Shown: one piece after another, positions 26,401-38,834 of the stretch
How positions within the stretch are numbered: the stretch's first letter is position 1
How the letters are laid out: every line of letters begins with the position of its first letter
DNA from: Colletes latitarsis
Taxonomy: Eukaryota; Arthropoda; Insecta; Hymenoptera; Colletidae
Assembly (NCBI RefSeq): GCF_051014445.1
Contig: NC_135146.1
Location: forward strand, 620,001 to 684,000
Reading direction: 5' to 3'
DNA: 64,000 nucleotides
The notes under the pieces: generated by a model
Told to the model about the DNA's origin: nothing
What the model saw: the letters and a program-made list of their open reading frames with translations, nothing else
The model's database searches: none
Made by a program: the position numbers and the translations under genes

Positions 26401-28165
26401 CCAGATGCGGGCATAACCCAGACCTAACCCAGACCTAACCGGTGTTATCCTCTAAAATATTGATCGAAACCAGGTTTAATTGACAGCTTCAGTGTGTTAC
26501 CACATTACTACGTGATTCAATCACGAAAAAAACCCAGGATCTGGCCAACAAGTATCCGAAGAAGGCAAAATCATGAGCCAGATGCGGGCATAACCCAGAC
26601 CTAGCCCAGACCTAACCGGTGTTATCCTCTAAAATATTGATCGAAACCAGGTTTAATTGACAGCTTCAGTGTGTTACCACATTACTACGTGATTCAAACA
26701 CGAAAAAAACGCAGGATCTGGCCAGCAAGTATGCGAAGAAGGCAAAATCATGAGCCAGATGCGGGCACATCCCGGACCTAACCAAGACCTAACCGGTGTT
26801 ATCCTCTAAAATATTGATCGAAACCAGGTTTAATTGACTGCTTCAGTGTGTTACCACATTCCTACGTGATTCAAACACGAAAAAACCCAGGATCTGGCCA
26901 AGAAGTATGCGAAGAAGGCGAAAGAATAAGCCAGATGCGCGCATTTCCCAGACCTAACCCAGACCTAACCGGTGTTATCCTCTGAAATATTGATCGAAAC
27001 CAGGTTTAATTGACAGCTTCAGTGTGTTACCACATTACTACGTGATTCAAACACGAAAAAAACCCAGGATCTGGCCAACAAGTATGCGAAGAAGGCAAAA
27101 TCATGAGCCAGATGCGGGCATAACCCAGACCTAACCCAGACCTAACCGGTGTTATCCTCTAAAATATTGATCGAAACCAGGTTTAATTGACAGCTTCAGT
27201 GTGTTACCACATTACTACGTGATTCAACCACGAAAAAAACCCAGGATCTGGCCAACAAGTATGCGAAGAAGGCAAAATCATGAGCCAGTTGCGGGCATAT
27301 CCCAGACCTAACCCAGACCTAACCGGTGTTATCCTCTAAAATATTGATCGAAACCAGGTTTTATTGACTGCTTCAGTGTGTTACCACATTACTACGTGAT
27401 TCAAACACGGAAAAAACCTAGGATCTGGCCAACAAGTTTGCGAAAAAGGCGACGGTATAAGCCAGATGCGCGCAAATCGCAGACCTAACCCAGACCTAAC
27501 CGGTGTTATCCTCTAAAATATTGATCGAAACCAGGTTTAATTGACTGCTTCAGTGTGTTACCACATTACTACGTGATTCAAACACGGGAAATACCCAGGA
27601 TCTGGCCAACAAGTATGCGAAGAAGGCAAAATCATGAGCCAGATGCGGGCATATCCCGGACCTATCCCAGACCTAACCGGTGTTATCCTCTAAAATATTG
27701 ATCGAAACCAGGTTTAATTGACTGCTTCAGTGTGTTACCACATTACTACGTGATTCAAACACGAAAAAACCCCAGGATCTGGCCAACAAGTATGCGAAGA
27801 AGGCAAAATCATGTGCCAGATGCGGGCATATCCCGGACCTAACCCAGACCTAACCGGTGTTATCCTCTAAAATATTGATCGAAACCAGGTTTAGTTGACT
27901 GCTTCAGTGTGTTACCACATTCCTACGTGATTCAAACACGAAAAAAACCCAGGATCTGACCAACAAGTATGCGAAGATGGCGAAAGTATAAGCCAGATGC
28001 GCGCATTTCCCAGACCTAACCCAGACCTAACCGGCGTTATCCTCTAAAATATTGATCGAAACCAGGTTTAACTGACTGCTTCAGTGTGTTACCAAATTTC
28101 TACGTGATTCAACCACGAAAAAAACCCAGGATCTGGCCAACAAGTATGCGAAGAAGGCAAAATCA
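23431..28165. repeat. Large higher-order module, copy B (about 27 monomers)
   Basis: This is the direct neighbour and near-identical partner of 19011-23430. Relative to A it has about three additional monomers around 25590-26120, which carry gagtcagaagcggg and agaccgaacc twice, and it lacks one of the two adjacent gccagttgcgggcatatccc monomers seen at 22330 and 22510. Rare matches include cgcaggatctggccagc (21758/26711), tcgcagacct (22701/27477) and aatcatgtgc (23031/27807). It diverges from A past about 28165. Confidence 0.88.
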
Positions 28166-30551
28166 TGAGCCAGATGCGGGCATAACCCAGACCTAACCCA
28201 GACCTAACCGGTGTTATCCTCTAAAATATTGATCGAAACCAGGTTTAATTGACTGCTCCAGTGTGTTACCACATTACTACGTGATTCAACCACGAAAAAA
28301 ACCCAGGGTCTGGCCAACAAGTATGCGAAGAAGGCAAAATCATGAGCCAGATGCGGGCATATCCCGGACCTATCCCAGACCTAACCGGTGTTATCCTCTA
28401 AAATATTGATCGAAACCAGGTTTAATTGACTGCTTCAGTGTGTTACCACATTACTACGTGATTCAAACACGAAAAAACCCCAGGATCTGGCCAACAAGTA
28501 TGCGAAGAATGCAAAATCATGAGCTAGATGCGGGCATAACCCAGACCTAACCCAGACCTCACCGGTGTTATCCTCTAAAATATTGATCGAAACCAGGTTT
28601 TATTGACTGCTTCAGTGTATTACCACATTACTACGTGATTCAAACACGGAAAAAACCCAGGATCTGGCCAAGAAGATTGCGAAAAAGGCGAAAGTATAAG
28701 CCAGATGCGCGCAAATCCCAGACCTAACCCAGACCTAACCGGTGTTATCCTCTAAAATATTGATCGAAACCAGGTTTAATTGACTGCTTCAGTGTGTTAC
28801 CACATTACTACGTGATTCAAACACGGGAAATACCCAGGATCTGGCCAACAAGTATGCGAAGAAGGCAAAATCATGAGCCAGATGCGGGCATAACCCAGAC
28901 CTTACCGGCGTTATCCTCTGAAATATTGATCGAAACCAGGTTTAATTGACTGCTTCAGAGTGTTACCACATTACTACGTGATTCAAACACGAAAAATACC
29001 CAGGATCTGGCCAAGAAGATTGCGAAAAAGGCGAAAGTATAAGCCAGATGCGCGCAAATCCCAGACCTAACCCAGACCTAACCGGTGTTATCCTCTAAAA
29101 TATTGATCGAAACCAGGTTTTATTGACTGCTTCAGTGTGTTACCACATTACTACGTGATTCAAACACGGAAAAAACCCAGGATCTGGCCAACAAGTTTGC
29201 GAAAAAGGCGAAGGTATAAGCCAGATGCGCGCAAATCCCAGACCTAACCCAGACCTAACCGGTGTTATCCTCTAAAATATTGATCGAAACCAGGTTTAAT
29301 TGACTGCTTCAGTGTGTTACCACATTACTACGTGATTCAAACACGGGAAATACCCAGGATCTGGCCAACAAGTATGCGAAGAAGGCAAAATCATGAGCCA
29401 GATGCGGGCATAACCCAGACCTAACCCAGACCTAACCGGTGTTAACCTCTAAAATATTGATCGAAACCAGGTTTAATTGACTGCTTCAGTGTGTTACCAC
29501 ATTACAACGTGATTCAAACACGGAAAATACCCGGGATCTGGCCAACAAGTTTGCGAAAAAGGCGAAAGTATAAGCGAGATGCGCGCAAATCCCAGACCTA
29601 ACCCAGACCTAACCGGTGTTATCCTCTAAAATATTAATCGAAACCAGGTTTTATTGACTGCTTCAGTGTATTACCACATTACTACGTGATTCAAACACGA
29701 AAAAAACCCAGGATCTGACCAACAAGTATGCGAAGAAGGCGAAAGTATAAGCCAGATGCGCGCATTTCCCAGACCTAACCCAGACCTAACCGGCGTTATC
29801 CTCTAAAATATTGATCGAAACCAGGTTTAATTGACTGCTTCAGTGTGTTACCACATTACTACGTGATTCAACCACGAAAAAAACCCAGGATCTGGCCAAC
29901 AAGTATGCGAAGAAGGCAAAATCATGAGCCAGATGCGGGCATATCCCGGACCTAACCCAGACCTAACCGGTGTTATCCTCTAAAATATTGATAGAAACCA
30001 GGTTTAATTGACTGCTTCAGTGTGTTACCACATTACTACGTGATTCAAACACGGAGAATACCCAGGATCTGGCCAACAAGTTTGCGAAAAAGGCGAAAGT
30101 ATAAGCCTGATGCGCGCAAATCCCAGACCTAACCCAGACCTAACCGGTGTTATCCTCTAAAATATTGATCGAAACCAGGTTTTATTGACTGCTTCAGTGT
30201 GTTACCACACTACTACGTGATCAAACACGGAAAAACCCCAGGATCTGGCCAACAAGTTTGCGAAAAAGGGGAAAGTATAAGCCAGATGCGCGCATATCCC
30301 AGACCTAACCCAGACCTAACCGGTGTTATCCTCTAAAATATTGATCGAAACCAGGTTTAATTGACAGCTTCAGTGTGTTACCACATTACTACGTGATCAA
30401 ACACGGAAAAAACCCAGGATCTGGCCAACAAGTTTGCGAAAAAGGTGAAAGTATAAGCCAGATGCGCGCATATCCCAGACCTAACCCAGACCTAACCGGT
30501 GTTATCCTCTAAAATATTGATCGAAACCAGGTTTAATTGACAGCTTCAGTG
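28166..30551. repeat. Mixed region with partial module copies
   Basis: About 28920-29600 matches 24330-25010 at an offset of 4591 (caagaagatt 29012/24421, ttacaacgtg 29502/24911). The offset is 26 monomers minus 11 bp, explained by the 166-bp unit at 28811. Two consecutive monomers near 30217 and 30393 share the tgatcaaacacgg one-base deletion. No genes were seen. Confidence 0.75.
28811..28976 (+). repeat. 166-bp monomer lacking one 11-bp subrepeat (third case)
   Basis: Successive cgtgattc starts at 28811 and 28977 are 166 bp apart. The unit reads cataacccagaccttaccggcg with one 11-mer and an extra A-to-T change. The aligned segment near 20400-20410 and 24820-24840 has both subrepeats, so the loss came after the module was duplicated, or the junction was formed by exchange here. 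Confidence 0.88.
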
Positions 30552-31717
30552 TGTTACCACATTACTACGTGATTCAAACACGGGAAATACCCAGGATCTG
30601 GCCAACAAGTATGCGAAGAAGGCAAAATCATGAGCCAGATGCGGGCATATCCCGGACCTATCCCAGACCTAACCGGTGTTATCCTCTAAAATATTGATCG
30701 AAACCAGGTTTAATTGACTGCTTCAGTGTGTTACCACATTACTACGTGATTCAAACACGAAAAAACCCCAGGATCTGGCCAACAAGTATGCGAAGAAGGC
30801 AAAATCATGTGCCAGATGCGGGCATATCCCGGACCTAACCCAGACCTAACCGGTGTTATCCTCTAAAATATTGATCGAAACCAGGTTTAATTGACTGCTT
30901 CAGTGTGTTACCACATTCCTACGTGATTCAAACACGAAAAAAACCCAGGATCTGACCAACAAGTATGCGAAGATGGCGAAAGTATAAGCCAGATGCGCGC
31001 ATTTCCCAGACCTAACCCAGACCTAACCGGCGTTATCCTCTAAAATATTGATCGAAACCAGGTTTAACTGACTGCTTCAGTGTGTTACCAAATTTCTACG
31101 TGATTCAACCACGAAAAAAACCCAGGATCTGGCCAACAAGTATGCGAAGAAGGCAAAATCATGAGCCAGATGCGGGCATATCCCGGACCTAACACAGACC
31201 TAACCGGTGTTATCCTCTAAAATATTGATAGAAACCAAGTTTAATTGACTGCTTCAGTGTGTTACCACATTACTACGTGATTCAAACACGGAGAATACCC
31301 AGGATCTGGCCAACAAGTTTGCGAAAAAGGCGAAAGTATAAGCCAGATGCGCGCAAATCCCAGACCTAACCCAGACCTAACCGGTGTTATCCTCTAAAAT
31401 ATTGATCGAAACCAGGTTTTATTGACTGCTTCAGTGTGTTACCACATTACTACGTGATCAAACACGGAAAAAACCCAGGATCTGGCCAACAAGTTTGCGA
31501 AAAAGGTGAAAGTATAAGCAGATGCGCGCATATCCCAGACCTAACCCAGACCTAACCGGTGTTATCCTCTAAAATATAGATCGAAACCAGGTTTAATTGA
31601 CAGCTTCAGTGTGTTACCACATTACTACGTGATTCAATCACGAAAAAAACCCAGGATCTGGCCAACAAGTATGCGAAGAAGGCAAAATCATGAGCCAGAT
31701 GCGGGCATAACCCAGAC
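30552..31717. repeat. Third, partial copy of the large module
   Basis: The block matches 22780-23945 at an offset of 7772: aatcatgtgc 23031/30803, accaaatttc 23315/31087, aacacagacc 23419/31191, tataagcaga 23741/31513. The A/B boundary at 23431 is included, so this copy spans a module junction. That shows it arose from an already tandem arrangement. It stops matching near 31717, where acctagccc is replaced by acctaaccc. Confidence 0.87.
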
Positions 31718-34700
31718 CTAACCCAGACCTCACCGGTGTTATCCTCTAAAATATTGATCGAAACCAGGTTTTATTGACTGCTTCAGTGTATTACCACATT
31801 ACTACGTGATTCAAACACGGAAAAAACCCAGGATCTGGCCAACAAGTTTGCGAAAAAGGCGAAGGTATAAGCCAGATGCGCGCAAATCCCAGACCTAACC
31901 CAGACCTAACCGGTGTTATCCTCTAAAATATTGATCGAAACCAGGTTTAATTGACTGCTTCAGTGTGTTACCACATTACTACGTGATTCAAACACGGGAA
32001 ATACCCAGGATCTGGCCAACAAGTATGCGAAGAAGGCAAAATCATGAGCCAGATGCGGGCATAACCCAGACCTAACCCAGACCTAACCGGTGTTATCCTC
32101 TAAAATATTGATCGAAACCAGGTTTAATTGACTGCTTCAGTGTGTTACCACATTACTACGTGATTCAAACACGAAAAAACCCCAGGATCTGGCCAACAAG
32201 TATGCGAAGAAGGCAAAATCATGAGCTAGATGCGGGCATAACCCAGACCTAACCCAGACCTAACCGGTGTTATCCTCTAAAATATTGATCGAAACCAGGT
32301 TTAATTGACTGCTTCAGTGTGTTACCACATTCCTACGTGATTCAAACACGAAAAAAACCCAGGATCTGGCCAACAAGTATGCGAAGAAGGCAAAATCATG
32401 AGCCAGATGCGGGCATAACCCAGACCTAACCCAGACCTAACCGGTGTTATCCTCTAAAATATTGATCGAAACCAGGTTTAATTGACTGCTCCAGTGTGTT
32501 ACCACATTACTACGTGATTCAACCACGAAAAAAACCCAGGATCTGGCCAACAAGTATGCGAAGAAGGCAAAATCATGAGCCAGATGCGGGCATATCCCGG
32601 ACCTATCCCAGACCTAACCGGTCTTATCCTCTAAAATATTGATCGAAACCAGGTTTAATTGACTGCTTCAGTGTGTTACCACATTACTAGGTGATTCAAA
32701 CACGAAAAAACCCCAGGATCTGGCCAACAAGTATGCGAAGAATGCAAAATCATGAGCCAGATGCGGGCATATCCCGGACCTATCCCAGACCTAACCGGTG
32801 TTATCCTCTAAAATATTGATCGAAACCAGGTTTAATTGACTGCTTCAGAGTGTTACCACATTACTACGTGATTCAAACACGAAAAATACCCAGGATCTGG
32901 CCAAGAAGTTTGCGAAAAAGGCGAAAGTGTAAGCCAGATGCGCGCAAATCCCAGACCTAACCCAGACCTAACCGGTGTTATCCTCTAAAATATTGATCGA
33001 AACCAGGTTTTATTGACTGCTTCAGTGTGTTACCACATTACTACGTGATTCAAACACGGAAAAAACCCAGGATCTGGCCAACAAGTTTGCGAAAAAGGCG
33101 AAGGTATAAGCCAGATACGCGCAAATCCCAGACCTAACCCAGACCTAACCGGTGTTATCCTCTAAAATATTGATCGAAACCAGGTTTAATTGACTGCTTC
33201 AGTGTGTTACCACATTACTACGTGATTCAAACACGGGAAATACCCAGGATCTGGCCAACAAGTATGCGAAGAAGGCAAAATCATGAGCCAGATGCGGGCA
33301 TAACCCAGACCTAACCCAGACCTAACCGGCGTTATCCTCTAAAATATTGATCGAAACCAGGTTTAATTGACTGCTTCAGTGTGTTACCACATTACTACGT
33401 GATTCAACCACGAAAAAAGCCCAGGATCTGGCCAACAAGTATGCGAAGAAGGCAAAATCATGAGCCAGATGCGGGCAAAACCCAGACCTAACCCAGACCT
33501 AACCGGTGTTATCCTCTAAAATATTGATCGAAACCAGGTTTAATTGACTGCTTCAGTGTGTTACCACATTACTACGTGATTCAACCACGAAAAAAACCCA
33601 GGATCTGGCCAACAAGTATGCGAAGAAGGCAAAATCATGAGCCAGATGCGGGCATAACCCAGACCTAACCCAGACCTAACCGGTGTTATCCTCTAAAATA
33701 TTGATCGAAACCAGGTTTAATTGACTGCATCAGTGTGTTACCACATTACTACGTGATTCAAACACGGAAAATACCCGGGATCTGGCCAACAAGTTTGCGA
33801 AAAAGGCGAAAGTATAAGCCAGATGCGCGCAAATCCCAGACCTAACCCAGACCTAACCGTTGTTATCCTTTAAAATATTGATCGAAACCAGGTTTAATTG
33901 ACTGCTTCAGTGTGTTACCACATTACTACGTGATTCAAACACGGAAAATACCCAGGACCTGGCCAACAAGTATGCGAAGAAGGCAAAATCATGAGCCAGA
34001 TGCGGGCATAACCCAGACCTAACCCAGACCTAACCGGTGTTACCCTCTAAAATATTGATCGAAACCAGGTTTAATTGACTGCTTCAGTGTGTTACCACAT
34101 TACTACGTGATTCAAACACGGAAAATACCCGGGATCTGGCCAACAAGTTTGCGAAAAAGGCGAAAGTATAAGCCAGATGCGCGCAAATCCCAGACCTAAC
34201 CCAGACCTAACCGGTGTTATCCTCTAAAATATTAATCGAAACCAGGTTTTATTGACTGCTTCAGTGTATTACCACATTACCACGTGATTCAAACACGAAA
34301 AAAACTCAGGATCTGGCCAACAGGTTTGCGAAAAAGGCGAAAGTATAAGCCATATGCGCGCATTTCCCAGACCTAACCCAGACCTAACCGGTGTTATCGT
34401 CTGAAATATTGATCGAAACCAGGTTTAATTGACTGCCTCAGTGTGTTACCACATTACTACGTGATTCAAACACGGAAAATACCCAGGATCTGGCCAACAA
34501 GTTTGCGAAAAAGGCGAAAGTATAACCCAGATGCGCGCATTTCCCAGATCTAACCCAGACCTAACCGGTGTTATCCTCTGAAATATTGATCGAAACCAGG
34601 TTTAATTGACTGCTTCAGTGTGTTACCACATTACTACGTGATTCGAACAGGAAAAAAACCCAGGATCTGGCCAACAAGTATGCAAAGAAGGCGAAATCAT

Positions 34701-36710
34701 GAGCCAGATGCGGGCATATCCCGGACCTAACCCAGACCTAACCGGTGTTATCCTCTGAAATATTGATCGAAACCAGGTTTAATTGACTGCTTCAGTGTGG
34801 TACCACATTACTGCGTTATTCCAACCGGGAAAAAACCCAGGATCTAGCCAACAAGTTTGCGAAAAGGGCGAAAGTATAAGCCAGATGCGGGCATATCCCG
34901 GACTTATCCCAGACCTAACCGGTGTTATCCTCTAAAATATTGATCGAAACCAGGTTTAATTGACTGCTTCAGTGTATTACCACATTACTACGTGATTCAA
35001 ACACGAAAAAAACCCAGGATCTGGCCAACAAGTATGCGAGGAAGGCAAAATCATGAGCCAGATGCGGGCATAACCCAGACCTAACCCAGACCTAACCGGT
35101 GTTATCCTCTGAAATATTGATCGAAACCAGGTTTAATTGACTGCTTCAGTGTGTTACCACATTACTACATGATTCAAACACGAAAAAAACCCAGGGTCTG
35201 GCCAACGAGTATGCGAAGAAGGCAAAATCATGAGCCAGATGCGGGCATAACCCAGACCTATCCCAGACCTAACCGGTGTTATCCTCTAAAATATTGATCG
35301 AAACCAGGTTTAATTGACTGCTTCAGTGTGTTACCACATTACTACGTGATTCAAACACGGGAAATACCCAGGATCTGGCCAACAAGTATGCGAAGAAGGC
35401 AAAATCATGAGCCAGATGCGGGCATAACCCAGACCTAACCCAGACCTAACCGGTGTTATCCTCTAAAATATTGATCGAAACCAGGTTTAATTAACTGCTT
35501 CAGTGTGTTACCACATTACTACGTGATTCAACCACGAAAAAAGCCCAGTATCTGGCCAACAAGTATGCGAAGAAGGCAAAATCATGAGCCAGATGCGGGC
35601 ATAACCCAGACCTAACCCAGACCTAACCGGTGTTATCCTCTAAAATATTGATCGAAACCAGGTTTAATTGACTGCTTCAGTGTGTTACCACATTACTACG
35701 TGATTCAAACACGGGAAATACCCAGGATCTGGCCAACAAGTATGCGAAGAAGGCAAAATCATGAGCCAGATGCGGGCATATCCCGGACCTATCCCAGACC
35801 TAACCGGTGTTATCCTTTAAAATATTGATCGAAACCAGGTTTAATTGACTGCTTCAGTGTGTTACCACATTACTACGTGATTCAAACACGGAAAATACCC
35901 GGGATCTGGCCAACAAGTTTGCGAAAAAGGCGAAAGTATAAGCCAGATGCGCGCAAATCCCAGACCTAACCCAGACCTAACCGGTGTTATCCTTTAAAAT
36001 ATTGATCGAAACCAGGTTTAATTGACTGCTTCAGTGTGTTACCACATTACTACGTGATTCAAACACGGAAAATACCCAGGACCTGGCCAACAAGTATGCG
36101 AAGAAGGCAAAATCATGAGCCAGATGCGGGCATAACCCAGACCTAACCCAGACCTAACCGGTGTTACCCTCTAAAATATTGATCGAAACCAGGTTTAATT
36201 GACTGCTTCAGTGTGTTACCACATTACTACTATGATTCAAACACGGAAAATACCCGGGATCTGGCCAACAAGTTTGCGAAAAAGGCGAAAGTATAAGCCA
36301 GATGCGCGCATTTCCCAGACCTAACCCAGACCTAACCGGTGTTATCCTCTGAAATATTGATCGAAACCAGGTTTAATTGACTGCTTCAGTGTGTTACCAC
36401 ATTACTACGTGATTCGAACACGAAAAAAACCCAGGATCTGGCCAACAAGTATGCGAGGAAGGCAAAATCATGAGCCAGATGCGGGCATATCCCGGCCTTA
36501 TCCCAGACCTAACCGGTGTTATCCTCTAAAATATTGATCGAAACCAGGTTTAATTGACTGCTTCAGTGTGTTACCACATTACTACGTGATTCAAACACGA
36601 AAAAAACCCAGGATCTGGCCAACAAGTATGCGAAGAAGGCAAAATCATGAGCCAGATGCGGGCATAACCCAGACCTAACCCAGACCTAACCGGTGTTATC
36701 CTCTAAAATA
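31718..36710. repeat. Mixed satellite monomers with related short blocks
   Basis: Recurring neighbours include a type II unit with tacccggg followed by ccaggacctggcc and gtgttaccctct, seen near 33770-34040 and 35890-36170 and again at 41390-42720. A six-monomer module begins near 34229 (see separate entry). One odd unit at 36230 reads actactatgattc, a g-to-ta change that adds a base. There is no gene, inversion or foreign insertion. Confidence 0.72.
34229..35215. repeat. Six-monomer module, copy 1 (dispersed)
   Basis: Ordered markers: atattaatcg with gttttattg, aacaggtttgcg plus gccatatgcgcg, gtcgtctga-type change tatcgtctgaaat, gtataacccagatgc, a gattcgaac unit, a type C unit with gttattccaacc, then type I units with gcgaggaaggc. 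The same order occurs at 42903, 47151 and 53167. This copy is the most diverged, for example ggaaaaaaccc in place of ggaaataaaccc. Confidence 0.8.
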
Positions 36711-38834
36711 TTGATCAAAACCAGGTTTAATTGACTGCTTCAGTGTATTACCACATTACTACGTGATTCAAACACGAAAAAAACCCAGGATCTGGCCAAC
36801 AAGTATGCGAGGAAGGCAAAATCATGAGCCAGATGCGGGCATAACCCAGACCTAACCCAGACCTAACCGGTGTTATCCTCTGAAATATTGATCGAAACCA
36901 GGTTTAATTGACTGCTTCAGTGTGTTACCACATTACTACATGATTCAAACACGAAAAAAACCCAGGGTCTGGCCAACGAGTATGCGAAGAAGGCAAAATC
37001 ATGAGCCAGATGCGGGCATAACCCAGACCTAACCCAGACCTAACCGGTGTTATCCTCTGAAATATTGATCGAAACCAGGTTTCATTGACTGCTTCAGTGT
37101 GTTACCACATTACTACGTGATTCAAACACGGAAAATACCCAGGATCTGGCCAACATGTTTGCGAAAATGGCGAAAGTATAAGCCAGATGCGCGCAAATCC
37201 CAGACCTAACCCAGACCTAACCGGTGTTATCCTCTAAAATATTGATCGAAACCAGGTTTAATAGACTGCTTCAGTGTGTTACCACATTGCTACGTGATTC
37301 AAACACGGAAAATACCCAGGATCTGGCCAACAAGTATGCGAAGAAGGCAAAATCATGAGCCAGATGCGTGCATAACCCAGACCTAACCCAGACCTAACCG
37401 GTGTTATCCTCTAAAATATTGATCGAAACCAGGTTTAATTGACAGCTTCAGTGTGTTACCACATTACTACGTGATTCAAACACGAAAAAAACCCAGGATC
37501 TGGCCAACAAGTATGCGAAGAAGGCAGAATCATGAGCCAGATGCGGGCATATCCCGGACCTAACCCAGACCTAACCGGCGTTATCCTCTAAAATATTGAT
37601 CGAAACCAGGTTTAATTGACTGCTTCAGTGTGTTACCACATTACTACGTGATTCAACCACGAAAAAAACCCAGGATCTGGCCAACAAGTATGCGAAGAAG
37701 GCAAAATCATGAGCCAGATGCGGGCATTACCCAGACCTATCCCAGACCTAACCGGTGTTATCCTCTAAAATATTGATCAAAACCAGGTTTAATTGACTGC
37801 TTCAGTGTATTACCACATTACTACGTGATTCAAACACGAAAAAAACCCAGGATCTGGCCAACAAGTATGCGAGGAAGGCAAAATCATGAGCCAGATGCGG
37901 GCATAACCCAGACCTAACCCAGACCTAACCGGTGTTATCCTCTGAAATATTGATCGAAACCAGGTTTAATTGACTGCTTCAGTGTGTTACCACATTACTA
38001 CATGATTCAAACACGAAAAAAACCCAGGGTCTGGCCAACGAGTATGCGAAGAAGGCAAAATCATGAGCCAGATGCGGGCATAACCCAGACCTAACCCAGA
38101 CCTAACCGGTGTTATCCTCTGAAATATTGATCGAAACCAGGTTTCATTGACTGCTTCAGTGTGTTACCACATTACTACGTGATTCAAACACGGAAAATAC
38201 CCAGGATCTGGCCAACATGTTTGCGAAAATGGCGAAAGTATAAGCCAGATGCGCGCAAATCCCAGACCTAACCCAGACCTAACCGGTGTTATCCTCTAAA
38301 ATATTGATCGAAACCAGGTTTAATAGACTGCTTCAGTGTGTTACCACATTGCTACGTGATTCAAACACGGAAAATACCCAGGATCTGGCCAACAAGTATG
38401 CGAAGAAGGCAAAATCATGAGCCAGATGCGTGCATAACCCAGACCTAACCCAGACCTAACCGGTGTTATCCTCTAAAATATTGATCGAAACCAGGTTTAA
38501 TTGACAGCTTCAGTGTGTTACCACATTACTACGTGATTCAAACACGAAAAAAACCCAGGATCTGGCCAACAAGTATGCGAAGAAGGCAGAATCATGAGCC
38601 AGATGCGGGCATATCCCGGACCTAACCCAGACCTAACCGGCGTTATCCTCTAAAATATTGATCGAAACCAGGTTTAATTGACTGCTTCAGTGTGTTACCA
38701 CATTACTACGTGATTCAACCACGAAAAAAACCCAGGATCTGGCCAACAAGTATGCGAAGAAGGCAAAATCATGAGCCAGATGCGGGCATATCCCGGACCT
38801 ATCCCAGACCTAACCGGTGTTATCCTCTAAAATG
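36711..38834. repeat. Six-monomer higher-order repeat, two tandem copies of 1062 bp
   Basis: Copies run 36711-37772 and 37773-38834. Markers at exactly +1062 are ttgatcaaaa (36711/37773), cccagggtct followed by ggccaacgag (36961/38023), cagatgcgtg (37361/38423) and the gcagaatcatgag unit (about 37521/38583). Each copy holds type I units, one caacatgtttgcgaaaatgg type II unit and one aatagactgc/acattgctacg unit. By eye the copies are almost identical. Parts of the same unit order recur near 43850-44650, 46620-47100, 48040-48640, 54060-54720 and 57060-57910. Confidence 0.92.

Noticed and set aside
36225..36245. Possible insertion footprint (actactatgattc)
   Set aside because: It is only a g-to-ta change adding one base within a normal monomer. 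There is no target-site duplication and no foreign sequence.
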